DNA of 64,000 nucleotides from an uncultured Lachnospiraceae bacterium. GTDB lineage: Bacteria; Bacillota; Clostridia; Lachnospirales; Anaerotignaceae. The stretch spans positions 1 to 64,000 of the forward strand of contig CALWRB010000017.1 of the NCBI GenBank assembly GCA_944383855.1. Direction: 5' to 3'. Position 1 is the first letter of the stretch. Each line of letters opens with the position of its first letter. The position numbers and the translations under genes were made by a program. The notes beneath the pieces are model-generated. The model saw nothing but the letters and a program-made list of their open reading frames with translations. It did no database searches and was not told the origin of the DNA. Below are positions 50,547 to 58,996 of the stretch, piece by piece.

Positions 50547-50825
50547 TTGGCAGAAAGTTTTGATCGCAAACGGCATGACCTGCGGCTGCTGCAAAGAGAG
50601 CGCGCAGAGATCAGCGGGGTAGAGGAAGTGCTTTCGTTTGATGAGGAAAGCGTTTGGATGGAAACGACGGAAGGCGCTTTAACGATCCATGGCAGCGGAC
50701 TGAAGGTAGAAAAGCTCAACATTGAGGAAGGCGAGGTCTGGATCGAAGGAAATGTGGACAGTGTGGAATACGGACAGGAAGGCGGAACGGAGAAGATGTC
50801 TATGCTCAAGAGGCTGTTTCGCTGA
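50547..50825 (+). CDS. yabP: Sporulation protein YabP
   Basis: The 92-residue protein aligns with YabP: HDLRLLQRERAEISGVEEV then the SFDEESVWMETTEGALTIHG region and a basic LKRLFR end. YabP is needed for spore coat and cortex formation in the mother cell. The TTG at 50547 is the only start giving the usual YabP length, but it begins just 2 bp after a strong terminator whose 3' arm holds the GGGGG site, so expression needs read-through or a separate promoter. It comes before yabQ. Confidence 0.85.
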   Translation: MAESFDRKRHDLRLLQRERAEISGVEEVLSFDEESVWMETTEGALTIHGSGLKVEKLNIEEGEVWIEGNVDSVEYGQEGGTEKMSMLKRLFR

Positions 50826-50946
50826 GAAGAAAACATCGCAAGAAAAAAGGAGAGTCTGTACGACCTGAGCCGTTGGGCAGATGATTTTTTGACTGCGGTG
50901 TTTTTTTCGCATAAAAAATACGACCGAAAAAAACGGGGGAGAAGAT

Positions 50947-51459
50947 ATGATACTTTCTTTAAGTGAACAAAGCCGGATATTTCTCTATACGGTTGCGATG
51001 GGTATGGCGATGGGATTTTTTTATGACGTGATACGCCTGCTTCGTACGGTGCTGCGCCATACGACGCTTTGGATACAGGCGGAGGATATGCTGTACTGGG
51101 CGATTTGCCTGTTTCTGGTCTTTAGCGGCACTTTGCGGACAGGGCAGGGGCAGATGCGGCTGTTTTTGCCGCTGGGGATCTTTTTGGGCGGGTGCTTGTA
51201 TTTTGCGCTATTAAGCCGTTTCACACTTTCTTTTGGAAGGTGTGTGCTGCGCTTTCTGGGGCGGCTTGTACGGCTGATTGGGCAGATCGTAGTGACACCG
51301 TTTCGTCTGCTTTGGCTTTTGGTGGGGGCGCCTGTCAAAAAAGTGTTGCTTTTGGTTCGGAAAAGTGTAAAAAAGGTATTGCATTTTCTGGGTGCCTATG
51401 GGAAAATAAAAATAATGCAGCACCTTCGCTGGAGCCTGCTGCGCAAAGGAAAAAAATAA
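50947..51459 (+). CDS. yabQ: Spore cortex biosynthesis protein YabQ
   Basis: The 170-residue protein has four hydrophobic helices and the YabQ hallmarks MGMAMGFFYDVIRLLR and AEDMLYWAICLFLVF, with a basic tail. YabQ sits in the forespore outer membrane and is required for cortex synthesis. GGGGGAG precedes the ATG. It lies 20 bp before divIC. Confidence 0.88.
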   Translation: MILSLSEQSRIFLYTVAMGMAMGFFYDVIRLLRTVLRHTTLWIQAEDMLYWAICLFLVFSGTLRTGQGQMRLFLPLGIFLGGCLYFALLSRFTLSFGRCVLRFLGRLVRLIGQIVVTPFRLLWLLVGAPVKKVLLLVRKSVKKVLHFLGAYGKIKIMQHLRWSLLRKGKK

Positions 51460-51478
51460 CCCGAAAGAAGCGGATGGC

Positions 51479-51772
51479 ATGGCAAAAACGAGCAGAAAAA
51501 AACAAAAGAGCAGTTGGTTTGTTCGTATTTTTATGATATGTTTTTTTTGTGCGGTCAGTTTTGGCATCTACCGTCAGGCAGGCACTTACCGTCAGCTGCA
51601 ATATGAGAAAAATCTGCTCTTGGAGCAGATTGCGGAAGAAGAACGCAAAGCTGTGGGGTATGAAAACAAAAAGGAATATTATAACAGTGACAGCTATATT
51701 GAGCAGGTCGCAAGAGAACAGCTTGGTTTGGTAAAACCCAATGAGATTTTATACATCAATCGGGATTCTTAA
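51479..51772 (+). CDS. divIC: Septum formation initiator DivIC/FtsB-like
   Basis: The 97-residue bitopic protein has a basic start, one membrane helix (about 13-28), a coiled coil (about 35-65) and the family tail YIEQVAREQLGLVKPNEILYI. It bridges early and late divisome parts. It ends the mazG cluster and is followed by a tRNA operon with its own promoter. Confidence 0.93.
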   Translation: MAKTSRKKQKSSWFVRIFMICFFCAVSFGIYRQAGTYRQLQYEKNLLLEQIAEEERKAVGYENKKEYYNSDSYIEQVAREQLGLVKPNEILYINRDS

Positions 51773-51790
51773 AAAAATTGAAAAAAACTG

Positions 51791-51819
51791 TTGACAAGCT
51801 ATTTGTTTGTCGATATAAT
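51791..51819 (+). promoter_or_regulatory. Consensus promoter of the tRNA cluster
   Basis: TTGACA (51791-51796), 17 bp, TATAAT (51814-51819), 20 bp before tRNA-Met. Confidence 0.93.
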
Positions 51820-51839
51820 ATACAAGCGACCGAAATTGA

Positions 51840-51913
51840 GGCGGAGTAGCTCAGTTGGCAAGAGCACGCGGTTCATACCCGCGGTGTCGGGGGTTCAAAT
51901 CCCTCCTCCGCTA
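51840..51913 (+). tRNA. tRNA-Met (CAT), elongator type
   Basis: Acceptor GGCGGAG/CTCCGCT (first pair G-T), anticodon stem CGCGG/CCGCG, loop TTCATAC. The first pair and the lack of a GGG/CCC anticodon stem argue for elongator Met. CCA is not encoded. Confidence 0.93.
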
Positions 51914-51925
51914 TTTTTTTCATTC

Positions 51926-51997
51926 GGCCCGTTGGTCAAGTGGTCAAGACGCGGCCCTCTCACGGCTGAAACAAGGGTTCGACTCCCTTACGGGTCA
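51926..51997 (+). tRNA. tRNA-Glu (CTC)
   Basis: Acceptor GGCCCGT/ACGGGTC (one G-T pair), anticodon stem CGGCC/GGCTG, loop CTCTCAC giving anticodon CTC. CCA is not encoded. Confidence 0.93.
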
Positions 51998-52041
51998 TTC
52001 GGTTGTTTCAACCGGGACAATTTTATAACGGATTAAAATTT

Positions 52042-52114
52042 GGGAGTTTAGCTCAGCTGGGAGAGCATCTGCCTTACAAGCAGAGGGTCACAGGTTCGAG
52101 CCCTGTAACTCCCA
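52042..52114 (+). tRNA. tRNA-Val (TAC)
   Basis: Acceptor GGGAGTT/AACTCCC, anticodon stem TCTGC/GCAGA, loop CTTACAA giving anticodon TAC. CCA is not encoded. Confidence 0.94.
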
Positions 52115-52147
52115 TTTTTTATGCCTAATTTATGTAAGACTTTCGTG

Positions 52148-52184
52148 TATCGTTTTGTTTTCAGAAGCAAAACGATATTTTTTT
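52148..52184 (+). terminator. Terminator of the tRNA cluster
   Basis: TATCGTTTTG (52148-52157) pairs perfectly with CAAAACGATA (52168-52177), followed by seven T residues. The stretch 52185-52340 shows nothing else I can identify. Confidence 0.92.
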
Positions 52185-52344
52185 CTGATAGTATAGTTTC
52201 ATATAAAAAGTGCCACCTGACGCTATATCGGATATAAAAATAAGGAAGCAAAAAGATGAAACCGTCCTATGCCTGTTATCATTTGTGCCACGTTTTCCTT
52301 ATCGGAGGCAAAACGGGTATTGCGGGAAGCTGCGGAAACGGAAT

Positions 52345-52385
52345 AATTGTATCGATACAATTATATAAATTGTACCGATACAATA
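52345..52385. promoter_or_regulatory. Two palindromic operators before an ECF transporter gene
   Basis: AATTGTATCGATACAATT (52345-52362) is a perfect 18-bp palindrome; AATTGTACCGATACAATA (52368-52385) is a near copy with its centre 23 bp away. Such paired sites typically bind a dimeric repressor of the GntR, MocR or similar classes. A CCTGC/GCAGG hairpin follows near 52398. No regulator gene is adjacent. Confidence 0.7.
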
Positions 52386-52469
52386 TTTTGTGACTTGCCT
52401 GCAACACTGGCAGGAAAAGGGAGCTGAGTGTTATACTGAATGCAATTCTAAAGGAAAAGAGGGATACGC

Positions 52470-52994
52470 ATGAAGATGACAACAAAAGAATTATGTTTGC
52501 AGGGGCTGCTGATTGCGCTGGTGACGGTCTTTACAATGGTGATACAAATACCGGTTTCCGCCACGAACGGATATATCCATCTGGGAGATAGCGTTATTTT
52601 GGTGACGGGTGTACTGTTCGGAAAACGTTATGGTGCGGCGGCAGGCGGTTTGGGCAGTGCTTTGGCGGATCTGTTAAGCGGATACGCGCACTGGGCACTG
52701 TTTAGTTTGGTGATCAAAGGCATCATGGGATATTTGGCGGGTGCCGTGGCAAGCGGCTGCACACAAAAGCATTTCTTTACGGTGCGCAATCTGTTTGGCG
52801 TTGTTTTGGCAGAGGTCTGGATGATTGTGGGGTATTTACTGGCGGGAACGCTGTTATACGGCAGTTTTGCTACGGCGCTGACTTCCGTGCCGGAAAACGC
52901 TGTGCAGGCAGTGGGCGGCATCATCGTTTTTCTGGTGCTGGGGTCGGCTTGCTACCGGGCAAAATTGAATCAGCTGGTATCTTCCCGCAGTTAA
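52470..52994 (+). CDS. ECF transporter substrate-binding (S) component
   Basis: The 174-residue membrane protein has about six hydrophobic helices, the S-component motif YIHLGDSVILVTGVLFGKRYGA, and ADLLSGYAHWALFSLVIKGIMGYLAG. S components capture vitamins and use shared EcfA/EcfT modules encoded elsewhere. The sequence resembles group members for pyridoxine, pantothenate or riboflavin, but I cannot pick one. The ATG follows AAAGGAAAAGAGG. A repressor site pair lies 85 bp upstream, fitting vitamin-controlled expression. Confidence 0.82.
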   Translation: MKMTTKELCLQGLLIALVTVFTMVIQIPVSATNGYIHLGDSVILVTGVLFGKRYGAAAGGLGSALADLLSGYAHWALFSLVIKGIMGYLAGAVASGCTQKHFFTVRNLFGVVLAEVWMIVGYLLAGTLLYGSFATALTSVPENAVQAVGGIIVFLVLGSACYRAKLNQLVSSRS

Positions 52995-53010
52995 TTGCAT
53001 AAAATGAACT

Positions 53011-53045
53011 AAAAAAAGGTCGTCTTTGCAAGATGCCCTTTTTTT
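53011..53045 (+). terminator. Terminator after the ECF gene
   Basis: The A-rich AAAAAAAGG...CC...TTTTTTT ends enclose a CGTCTT/AAGATG stem (53021-53026, 53030-53035), followed by T residues. Confidence 0.7.
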
Positions 53046-53080
53046 GCGCGTTTTTTCAGACGGATTTTCCGTTTGTGTCA

Positions 53081-53109
53081 TTGACCGTAAAAAAAATGCA
53101 TGATACAAT
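53081..53109 (+). promoter_or_regulatory. Promoter for mntP
   Basis: TTGACC (53081-53086), 17 bp, TACAAT (53104-53109). The 53-nt leader is too short for a yybP-ykoY manganese riboswitch. Confidence 0.85.
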
Positions 53110-53162
53110 GGCAGACAATGAGAAAATTTAGTTTAAGATGTAAAGAAGCGGAGGAATGAAAA

Positions 53163-53723
53163 ATGGGTTTGGCGACCATTTTTTTGATCGCGGTCAGTCT
53201 TGCGATGGATGCGTTTGCCGTATCCATTTCCAATGGGGTATCGGTGCCGGGCTTTCAACGGGGTACCGCTGTCAAGCAGGGGATCTATTTTGGCGCATTT
53301 CAGTTTTTGATGCCCGTGATCGGCTATATTCTGTGCAGCAATGTCAAGCAGTATATCGAGGCATTGGATCATTGGATAGCGTTTTTGCTGCTGTTGGGGA
53401 TCGGCGTGAGTATGATACGCGAGGCTTTATCCGAAAAAGAGGAAGAAAAAAAGACGGTGTTATCAACAAAGGTACTGCTGTTACAGGCGCTTGCTACCAG
53501 TATTGACGCGCTGGCGGTCGGTATCAGTTTTGCGCTGTTGGACGTCGATATCCTTCAGGCGGCGGCTGTGATCGGTCTGGTTTCATTTGTGATCTCATTT
53601 TGCGGCGGTGTATTGGGAAAACGTCTGGGCGGCTTTTTGCAGTCTAAGGCGGAGATCGCCGGCGGTATCATCTTAATTTTGATCGGTGCAAAAATTTGGG
53701 TAGAGCATATGTTTTTTGCCTGA
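53163..53723 (+). CDS. mntP: Manganese efflux pump MntP
   Basis: The 186-residue protein has six hydrophobic helices in two halves, each with the conserved Asp motif (SLAMDAFAVSIS and TSIDALAVGISF). It exports excess Mn(II). GGAGG precedes the ATG. It is followed 18 bp later by a PAP2 phosphatase gene, so the two are probably co-transcribed. Confidence 0.94.
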   Translation: MGLATIFLIAVSLAMDAFAVSISNGVSVPGFQRGTAVKQGIYFGAFQFLMPVIGYILCSNVKQYIEALDHWIAFLLLLGIGVSMIREALSEKEEEKKTVLSTKVLLLQALATSIDALAVGISFALLDVDILQAAAVIGLVSFVISFCGGVLGKRLGGFLQSKAEIAGGIILILIGAKIWVEHMFFA

Positions 53724-53741
53724 AAGAAAGAGGCGGATGCG

Positions 53742-54284
53742 ATGGAAGGAATACAGGCATTTGATATTGCGGTATTAAACGGTTTGAGGGAAGCGGTCTG
53801 TTCACCTTTTTTGGATGCGCCGATGCGGCTGCTCTCACTGCTTGGGGATAAGGGCTTTTTATGGATCGCTATTGGGATTATTTTGTTGTTAGTGCGAAGC
53901 AGAAGGCGCTGGGGTGTGCTGGTACTTGCCGCTTTGGCACTGAACGCAATTTGGTGTAATTTGCTGTTAAAACCGTTGCTTGACCGTGCCAGACCGTATG
54001 AAGTGCTGGGGTTTGATATTCTGGTCGCGCCGCTTGCGGACGGATCGTTTCCTTCGGGGCACACTTCGGCTTCTTTTGCGGCAGCGGCGGTGTTATATGC
54101 CATGGACCGGCGTTTGGGGATCGTTGCGTATATCGTCGCTGTGTGGATGGGTCTTTCCCGGCTGTATCTGGGGGTGCATTTTCCCACGGATGTGCTCTTT
54201 GGCGCGCTGCTTGGCTGGGTCGCCGCGCAGGTCGTGCTTTGGGCAGTGAAGAAAACAAACGCAGGGAAAAACAAAACAGTTTGA
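53742..54284 (+). CDS. PAP2-family membrane phosphatase
   Basis: The 180-residue protein has the three phosphatase motifs KPLLDRARP (first), PSGHTS (second) and SRLYLGVHFPTDV (third), in a membrane background of about five helices. Likely substrates are undecaprenyl pyrophosphate or phosphatidic acid, on the outer face. It lies directly after mntP. Confidence 0.92.
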   Translation: MEGIQAFDIAVLNGLREAVCSPFLDAPMRLLSLLGDKGFLWIAIGIILLLVRSRRRWGVLVLAALALNAIWCNLLLKPLLDRARPYEVLGFDILVAPLADGSFPSGHTSASFAAAAVLYAMDRRLGIVAYIVAVWMGLSRLYLGVHFPTDVLFGALLGWVAAQVVLWAVKKTNAGKNKTV

Positions 54285-54292
54285 AAAAAATG

Positions 54293-54320
54293 TTGCATTT
54301 TGCGCGTGAAGCGTTACAAT
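54293..54320 (+). promoter_or_regulatory. Promoter for the first AEC gene
   Basis: TTGCAT (54293-54298), 16 bp, TACAAT (54315-54320). Confidence 0.65.
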
Positions 54321-54413
54321 AGAAAAGAAAAAGAACAGAAACAGGACTGCATCTTGATACGCGGATTCTGTTTTTTTGTTGGGAATAGAAAAAAACAAAA
54401 GGGGTACACAATT

Positions 54414-55352
54414 ATGGCAAAGATCGTAGCGGGGCAGCTTGCGACAATGGTACTGATGATGATTGTCGGTGTCATTTTGAAAAAGAAAAATTACATGACA
54501 GAGGCAAATGCACATGGGCTTTCCGTGGTGCTGACCAAGGTGGGTGTGCCGTGCAATATGATCATTCTGCTGCAAAGAGAGTATTCCTATGAAGTGTTCC
54601 ATGGTTTTTTGCTGGCGGCGGCGGCGACGTTTTTGATGTGTTCTTTGGGCGCGCTGCTCTTTTTTGTGATCGGTAAGTTTATATTACATATGGATTTTCC
54701 GCAGTTGGGTCTGTTTTCCGGCGGCGGTGTATACAGTAACGTGATCTTTATGGGGCAGCCGCTGATCATGGCGATGTACGGCGCGGAAGGCTTGATCTAC
54801 TGCGTTTCGGTCATGTTTACAAGCAATATTTTCCTCTTTACGGTCTGCTCCGTACTGTTTTCCTATAAATGCGGCACGACAAAATCGCCCGCGCGTCTGC
54901 TGCGAGAGGCATTTTTGAACCTGATCTGCATCTGCGCGATCATCGGTATTTTTCTGTTTGTCAACTCGATTTCACTGCCGCAGCCTGTGGCGGATATGCT
55001 GCAGTACGCTTCCGATGCCAATATCTGCCTGTCGATGATCTATATCGGTTCCCTGCTTGCCAGTGCAGAGGTCAAGAAAGTGCTGCGGGACAAGACGGTA
55101 TATCTGTTCAGCTTCTTGACGCTGATTGTGATACCGGTGTTTACGAAACTGGTGGTCGGCAATTTTATGAGTGGTATGGCATTAAGCGTGGTCGTGGTGC
55201 TGATGGGCACCCCTGCGGCGGCAGCTTTGCCTTCCTTTGCCAATGCATACGGCAATGATAACCAGCGCGCTTCGGAGTATGTGTTTGTTTCAACGATACT
55301 TTCCGTGCTGACGCTGCCTTTGGTCGCACAGTTTTTGTGTGTGGCGGCATAA
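54414..55352 (+). CDS. AEC family transporter, copy 1
   Basis: The 312-residue carrier has ten hydrophobic helices and the sequence GQLATMVLMMIVGVILKKK, then KVGVPCNMIILLQREYS. AEC (auxin efflux carrier-like) proteins move organic anions such as malate or other carboxylates. The ATG at 54414 follows AAAAGGGG at 9 bp. It is highly similar to the next gene along its whole length. Confidence 0.9.
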   Translation: MAKIVAGQLATMVLMMIVGVILKKKNYMTEANAHGLSVVLTKVGVPCNMIILLQREYSYEVFHGFLLAAAATFLMCSLGALLFFVIGKFILHMDFPQLGLFSGGGVYSNVIFMGQPLIMAMYGAEGLIYCVSVMFTSNIFLFTVCSVLFSYKCGTTKSPARLLREAFLNLICICAIIGIFLFVNSISLPQPVADMLQYASDANICLSMIYIGSLLASAEVKKVLRDKTVYLFSFLTLIVIPVFTKLVVGNFMSGMALSVVVVLMGTPAAAALPSFANAYGNDNQRASEYVFVSTILSVLTLPLVAQFLCVAA

Positions 55353-55371
55353 ATACAACAAGAATAGGCGT

Positions 55372-55427
55372 TTTGTCGGCAAAGATTTTCAAAACGAACG
55401 GAAACTTTGCCGACAAACTTTTTATTT
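55372..55427 (+). terminator. Terminator between the two AEC genes
   Basis: TTTGTCGGCAAAG (55372-55384) pairs with CTTTGCCGACAAA (55405-55417), a perfect 13-bp stem, followed by CTTTTTATTT. Confidence 0.88.
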
Positions 55428-55454
55428 GCTGAAAATAAGGAGGAAACAGGAGAT

Positions 55455-56387
55455 ATGTCTACAATCGTAGCGGGAAAGCTCGTCACGATGCTGCTGCTGA
55501 TGTGCGTCGGTGTGGTTTTGAAGCAAAAAGGGTATTTGAGCGATGAGGGCACACAGGGCATTTCTGTGGTATTAAATAAAGTGGGTGTGCCTGCCAATAT
55601 GATCATTTTGCTCCAAAGAGAGTATTCGGCGGAGATCATGCGCGGATTTTGGCTGGCGGCGGGCGGTGCGCTTGCGATGTGCGTTGCGGCGACGGCTTTG
55701 TTTTATGTGCTGGGGCGCTTTGCGCGAATGCGTTTTCCGCAGATAGGGCTTTTTGTCGGCGGCGGGGTCTTCAGTAATATCCTCTTTATGGGATTGCCTT
55801 TGGTGCTGGCGGTGTACGGCACGGAAGGCGCGATCTACTGTATTTCCGTGACATTTGTATCGAATGTCTATTTTTATACCGTCTGCACATTCTTCCTTTC
55901 CAAAGGCTGCGGTGCGAAAAAAACACTGCGGCAGATGGGAAAGGATATCGTGACAAACTGGATCTGTATCAGTGCGGTACTGGGGCTGATCCTGTTTACA
56001 CACTCGATTTTGCTGCCGCAGCCGATCGCAGATGTATTGCAGTACGCAACGGACGCGAATATCTGCCTTTCCATGATATTTATCGGTGCTGTATTGGCAA
56101 ATGCCGGGCTTTCCAAGGCATTTTGCAACCGGCAGGTGCTGCTGTTTTGCCTCGCCTCATTGATTTTGATGCCGATTTTGACCAGAGTTGTGATGGCTCC
56201 TTTCTTAAGCGGCATGGAACTGGGGATCTTGGTGCTGCTGATGGGTACGCCGACGGCGGCGGTACTGCCTGCCTATGCCTCTGTCTGCGGCAATGACGCG
56301 GAACGCGCTTCGGCATATGTATTCGTATCCACGATACTTTCTGCCGTATCTTTGCCTTTGGTAGTGCATTTTCTCTGCCCGGTCTGA
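55455..56387 (+). CDS. AEC family transporter, copy 2
   Basis: The 310-residue carrier shares KVGVPxNMIILLQREYS, LLPQPIADVLQYATDANICLSMIFIG and the GTPTAAVLPAYA end with copy 1, so the pair arose by tandem duplication. A strong terminator separates them, so each may be expressed separately and may have a different substrate. The ATG at 55455 has AAGGAGG 10 bp upstream. Confidence 0.9.
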   Translation: MSTIVAGKLVTMLLLMCVGVVLKQKGYLSDEGTQGISVVLNKVGVPANMIILLQREYSAEIMRGFWLAAGGALAMCVAATALFYVLGRFARMRFPQIGLFVGGGVFSNILFMGLPLVLAVYGTEGAIYCISVTFVSNVYFYTVCTFFLSKGCGAKKTLRQMGKDIVTNWICISAVLGLILFTHSILLPQPIADVLQYATDANICLSMIFIGAVLANAGLSKAFCNRQVLLFCLASLILMPILTRVVMAPFLSGMELGILVLLMGTPTAAVLPAYASVCGNDAERASAYVFVSTILSAVSLPLVVHFLCPV

Positions 56388-56616
56388 TACCGCGCTGTCC
56401 ATCAAAAAAATACGACCCTTCGGGGGTGGGAAAAAAAGACGCTTTCTTTCGTTTGCCGAAACAGGCAACGGTACGGAAAGGGTCTTTTTCGATTTTTGCC
56501 AAAAAAAATTTTGCTTTTCTGCATTTCAAAGGAAAGTGGGGCAATTTTCGTCTATATTTAACAAAAATAAATGGATTTTTTTGTATCATTTTTTTGGGGA
56601 CAGAAAAGTATTTTGC

Positions 56617-56645
56617 TTGATTTTTGTCAAGTGTCCGTTTATACT
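56617..56645 (+). promoter_or_regulatory. Promoter for the pyrophosphatase leader
   Basis: TTGATT (56617-56622), 17 bp, TATACT (56640-56645). The stretch 56388-56616 before it has only a short frame that I do not believe is coding. Confidence 0.75.
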
Positions 56646-56680
56646 AAAAAAAACAAAAACTTTGTTTTTATAGGAAAAAC

Positions 56681-56770
56681 GCATAAGCAGGCACCGTGCC
56701 AATGGGAGCCTCTTTTTTTGTCGTGAGAGGCGACCAAGGAGAGTACCTGTCTGATTGTTATTTTTTTCGC
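56681..56770 (+). promoter_or_regulatory. Structured leader of the membrane pyrophosphatase
   Basis: The leader holds a GGCA-CCG-TGCC hairpin (56690-56700), a GCCTC/GAGGC stem (56708-56712, 56727-56731) and an enclosing CAGG/CCTG pair (56688-56691, 56746-56749), ending in a T-rich stretch (56758-56767). The conserved-looking GCGACCAAGGAGAG (56730-56743) lies in the enclosed part. I could not match it to a riboswitch class from memory; a sodium-sensing leader is one idea. Confidence 0.45.
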
Positions 56771-56853
56771 AGGCTCAGCGGAAAAACTTTTTTTTGTAAA
56801 AACAAAGAAAAAAAGTCACACATATTTTTAAATGAAACAGGGGGACTTCAAAA

Positions 56854-58833
56854 ATGGAAAATTTGATGTACTTGGCGCCGGTGTTAGGCATCGTTGCGCT
56901 GGTGTTCGCCTTTGGTCTGGCTTCCAAAGTTGCCAGAGCAGAAGAGGGCACAGAGAGAATGAGTGAGATCGCGCAGGCGATCCGTGAGGGTGCGAATGCA
57001 TTCCTGAAGGCAGAATACAAAATTCTGGTCATCTTTGCTATTGTACTGTTTGTACTGATCGCAATCGGCGTTGGTGTTTCCACTGCTGTTTGTTTTGTAA
57101 TCGGTGCGATCTTCTCTACACTGGCAGGCTACTTCGGTATGACAGTTGCAACAAAGGCAAATGTCAGAACCGCAAATGCCGCAAGAGTCAGCGGCATGAA
57201 CAAAGCGCTGTCCATCGCTTTCAGCGGCGGCGCAGTTATGGGTATGTCCGTAGTTGGTCTGGGTCTTTTGGGTGTTGGTCTGGTTTATGTTGTAACAAAA
57301 GACGCAAACATTCTGTTTGGTTTTGGTTTGGGTGCTTCCTCCATCGCGCTGTTTGGTCGTGTGGGCGGCGGTATCTATACAAAAGCTGCTGACGTAGGCG
57401 CTGACCTGGTTGGTAAAGTAGAAGCCGGTATCCCTGAGGACGACCCTCGTAACCCTGCCGTTATCGCAGATAACGTAGGTGACAACGTAGGTGACGTTGC
57501 AGGTATGGGTGCTGACTTGTTTGAGTCCTATGTCGGTTCCATCATCTCCGCGATCACTCTGGGTGTTGTTTATTTCTCCGTAGAGGGCGCTGTATTCCCT
57601 CTGGTCGTAGCAGCTGCCGGTATTCTGGCATCTATTTTCGGTACATTCTTCGTAAGAGGCGACGAGAACTCCAACCCGCATAAAGCGCTGAAGGCAGGTT
57701 CTTATTCCTCCGCGATTTTCGTTATCATCGTTTCTGTTATTCTGAGCAAAGTATTCTTTGGCGACTTCAAAGCAGCGATCGCGATCATCGCAGGTTTGAT
57801 CGTTGGTTTGATCATCGGTATCATCACAGAGGTTTATACATCCGGCGATTACAGATCCGTAAAGAAAATTGCAGACCAGTCTGAAACAGGTCCTGCAACC
57901 ACGATCATCAGCGGTCTGGCAGTTGGTATGGAATCCACAGCGATCCCGATCATTCTGATCAGTGTCGGTATCTTTGTTTCCTACATGGTTTCCGGTCTGT
58001 ACGGCATCGCTCTGGCAGCAGTCGGTATGCTGTCTACCACAGGTATTACAGTAGCCGTTGACGCATATGGCCCTATCGCGGACAATGCCGGCGGTATCGC
58101 TGAAATGAGTGGTCTGGATCACTCCGTCAGAAACATCACAGACAAACTGGACGCAGTGGGCAATACTACCGCTGCAATGGGTAAAGGTTTTGCGATCGGT
58201 TCCGCAGCTTTGACAGCTCTGGCTCTGTTCGTATCTTACGCAGAAGCAGTTCAGCTGACAGAGATCTCCATTCTGGAGCCTCGTGTTATCATTGGTATGT
58301 TCATCGGCGGTATGCTGCCCTTCCTGTTCTCCGCATTCACAATGCAGTCTGTAGGTAAAGCAGCGTTCCAGATGATCGAGGAAGTAAGACGTCAGTTCCG
58401 TACCATTCCCGGCGTTATGGAAGGTACTGCAAAACCTGACTACAAGAAATGCGTTGAGATCTCTACTACAGCAGCGCTGAAAGAAATGCTGGTTCCCGGT
58501 ATCATGGCAGTTGCAGCTCCTCTGGTAGTTGGTCTGCTGTTAGGTACTTCCGCACTGGGCGGTCTGCTGGCAGGCGCACTGGTAACCGGTGTACTGATGG
58601 CGATCTTCATGTCCAATGCCGGCGGTGCATGGGATAACGCGAAGAAATACATCGAAGAAGGCAACCACGGCGGCAAAGGCAGCGAAGCACATAAGGCAGC
58701 TGTTGTTGGTGACACCGTTGGTGACCCCTTCAAAGATACTTCCGGTCCTTCCATCAATATCCTGATCAAACTGATGACAGTCGTATCTCTGGTATTTGCT
58801 CCTTTGTTCATCAGTTTCGGCAGTGTACTGTAA
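56854..58833 (+). CDS. hppA: Membrane-bound pyrophosphatase, K+-dependent type
   Basis: The 659-residue ion pump uses pyrophosphate hydrolysis to move Na+ or H+ out of the cell. It has [20 protein letters not shown] and [19 protein letters not shown], the pyrophosphate-binding aspartates. The [10 protein letters not shown] site has Ala where K+-independent enzymes have Lys, so it is the K+-dependent type, which in Clostridia is often the Na+ pump. About 16 helices are expected. Codon use is highly optimised. Leader and promoter lie upstream, a strong terminator downstream. Confidence 0.95.
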   Translation: MENLMYLAPVLGIVALVFAFGLASKVARAEEGTERMSEIAQAIREGANAFLKAEYKILVIFAIVLFVLIAIGVGVSTAVCFVIGAIFSTLAGYFGMTVATKANVRTANAARVSGMNKALSIAFSGGAVMGMSVVGLGLLGVGLVYVVTKDANILFGFGLGASSIALFGRVGGGIYTKAADVGADLVGKVEAGIPEDDPRNPAVIADNVGDNVGDVAGMGADLFESYVGSIISAITLGVVYFSVEGAVFPLVVAAAGILASIFGTFFVRGDENSNPHKALKAGSYSSAIFVIIVSVILSKVFFGDFKAAIAIIAGLIVGLIIGIITEVYTSGDYRSVKKIADQSETGPATTIISGLAVGMESTAIPIILISVGIFVSYMVSGLYGIALAAVGMLSTTGITVAVDAYGPIADNAGGIAEMSGLDHSVRNITDKLDAVGNTTAAMGKGFAIGSAALTALALFVSYAEAVQLTEISILEPRVIIGMFIGGMLPFLFSAFTMQSVGKAAFQMIEEVRRQFRTIPGVMEGTAKPDYKKCVEISTTAALKEMLVPGIMAVAAPLVVGLLLGTSALGGLLAGALVTGVLMAIFMSNAGGAWDNAKKYIEEGNHGGKGSEAHKAAVVGDTVGDPFKDTSGPSINILIKLMTVVSLVFAPLFISFGSVL

Positions 58834-58857
58834 TTACAGTCAAAATGTGAGATATTT

Positions 58858-58889
58858 ACCCCTGTTCCTTTGGGCAGGGGTATTTTTTT
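58858..58889 (+). terminator. Terminator after hppA
   Basis: ACCCCTG (58858-58864) and CAGGGGT (58875-58881) form a perfect stem, followed by seven T residues. Confidence 0.92.
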
Positions 58890-58996
58890 CATTCGGAAGG
58901 GAAATACCAAACCAAACAAAGGGACGCGAAAGAAAATGGAGCCCAAAGGGATTTTGAAAACGCAATGCAGTTTTAAAAGAACAGAGGTGAAGGGAA

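Noticed and set aside
53011-53162. Manganese riboswitch before mntP
   Set aside because: The leader after the promoter at 53081-53109 is only about 50 nt and lacks the yybP-ykoY core.
56426-56620. 64-codon frame in the gap before hppA
   Set aside because: No ribosome site, a promoter overlaps its end, and no recognisable motif.
56884-58122. 412-codon frame opposite hppA
   Set aside because: Antisense shadow; the Asp/Asn/Cys-rich product reflects the reverse of optimised codons.
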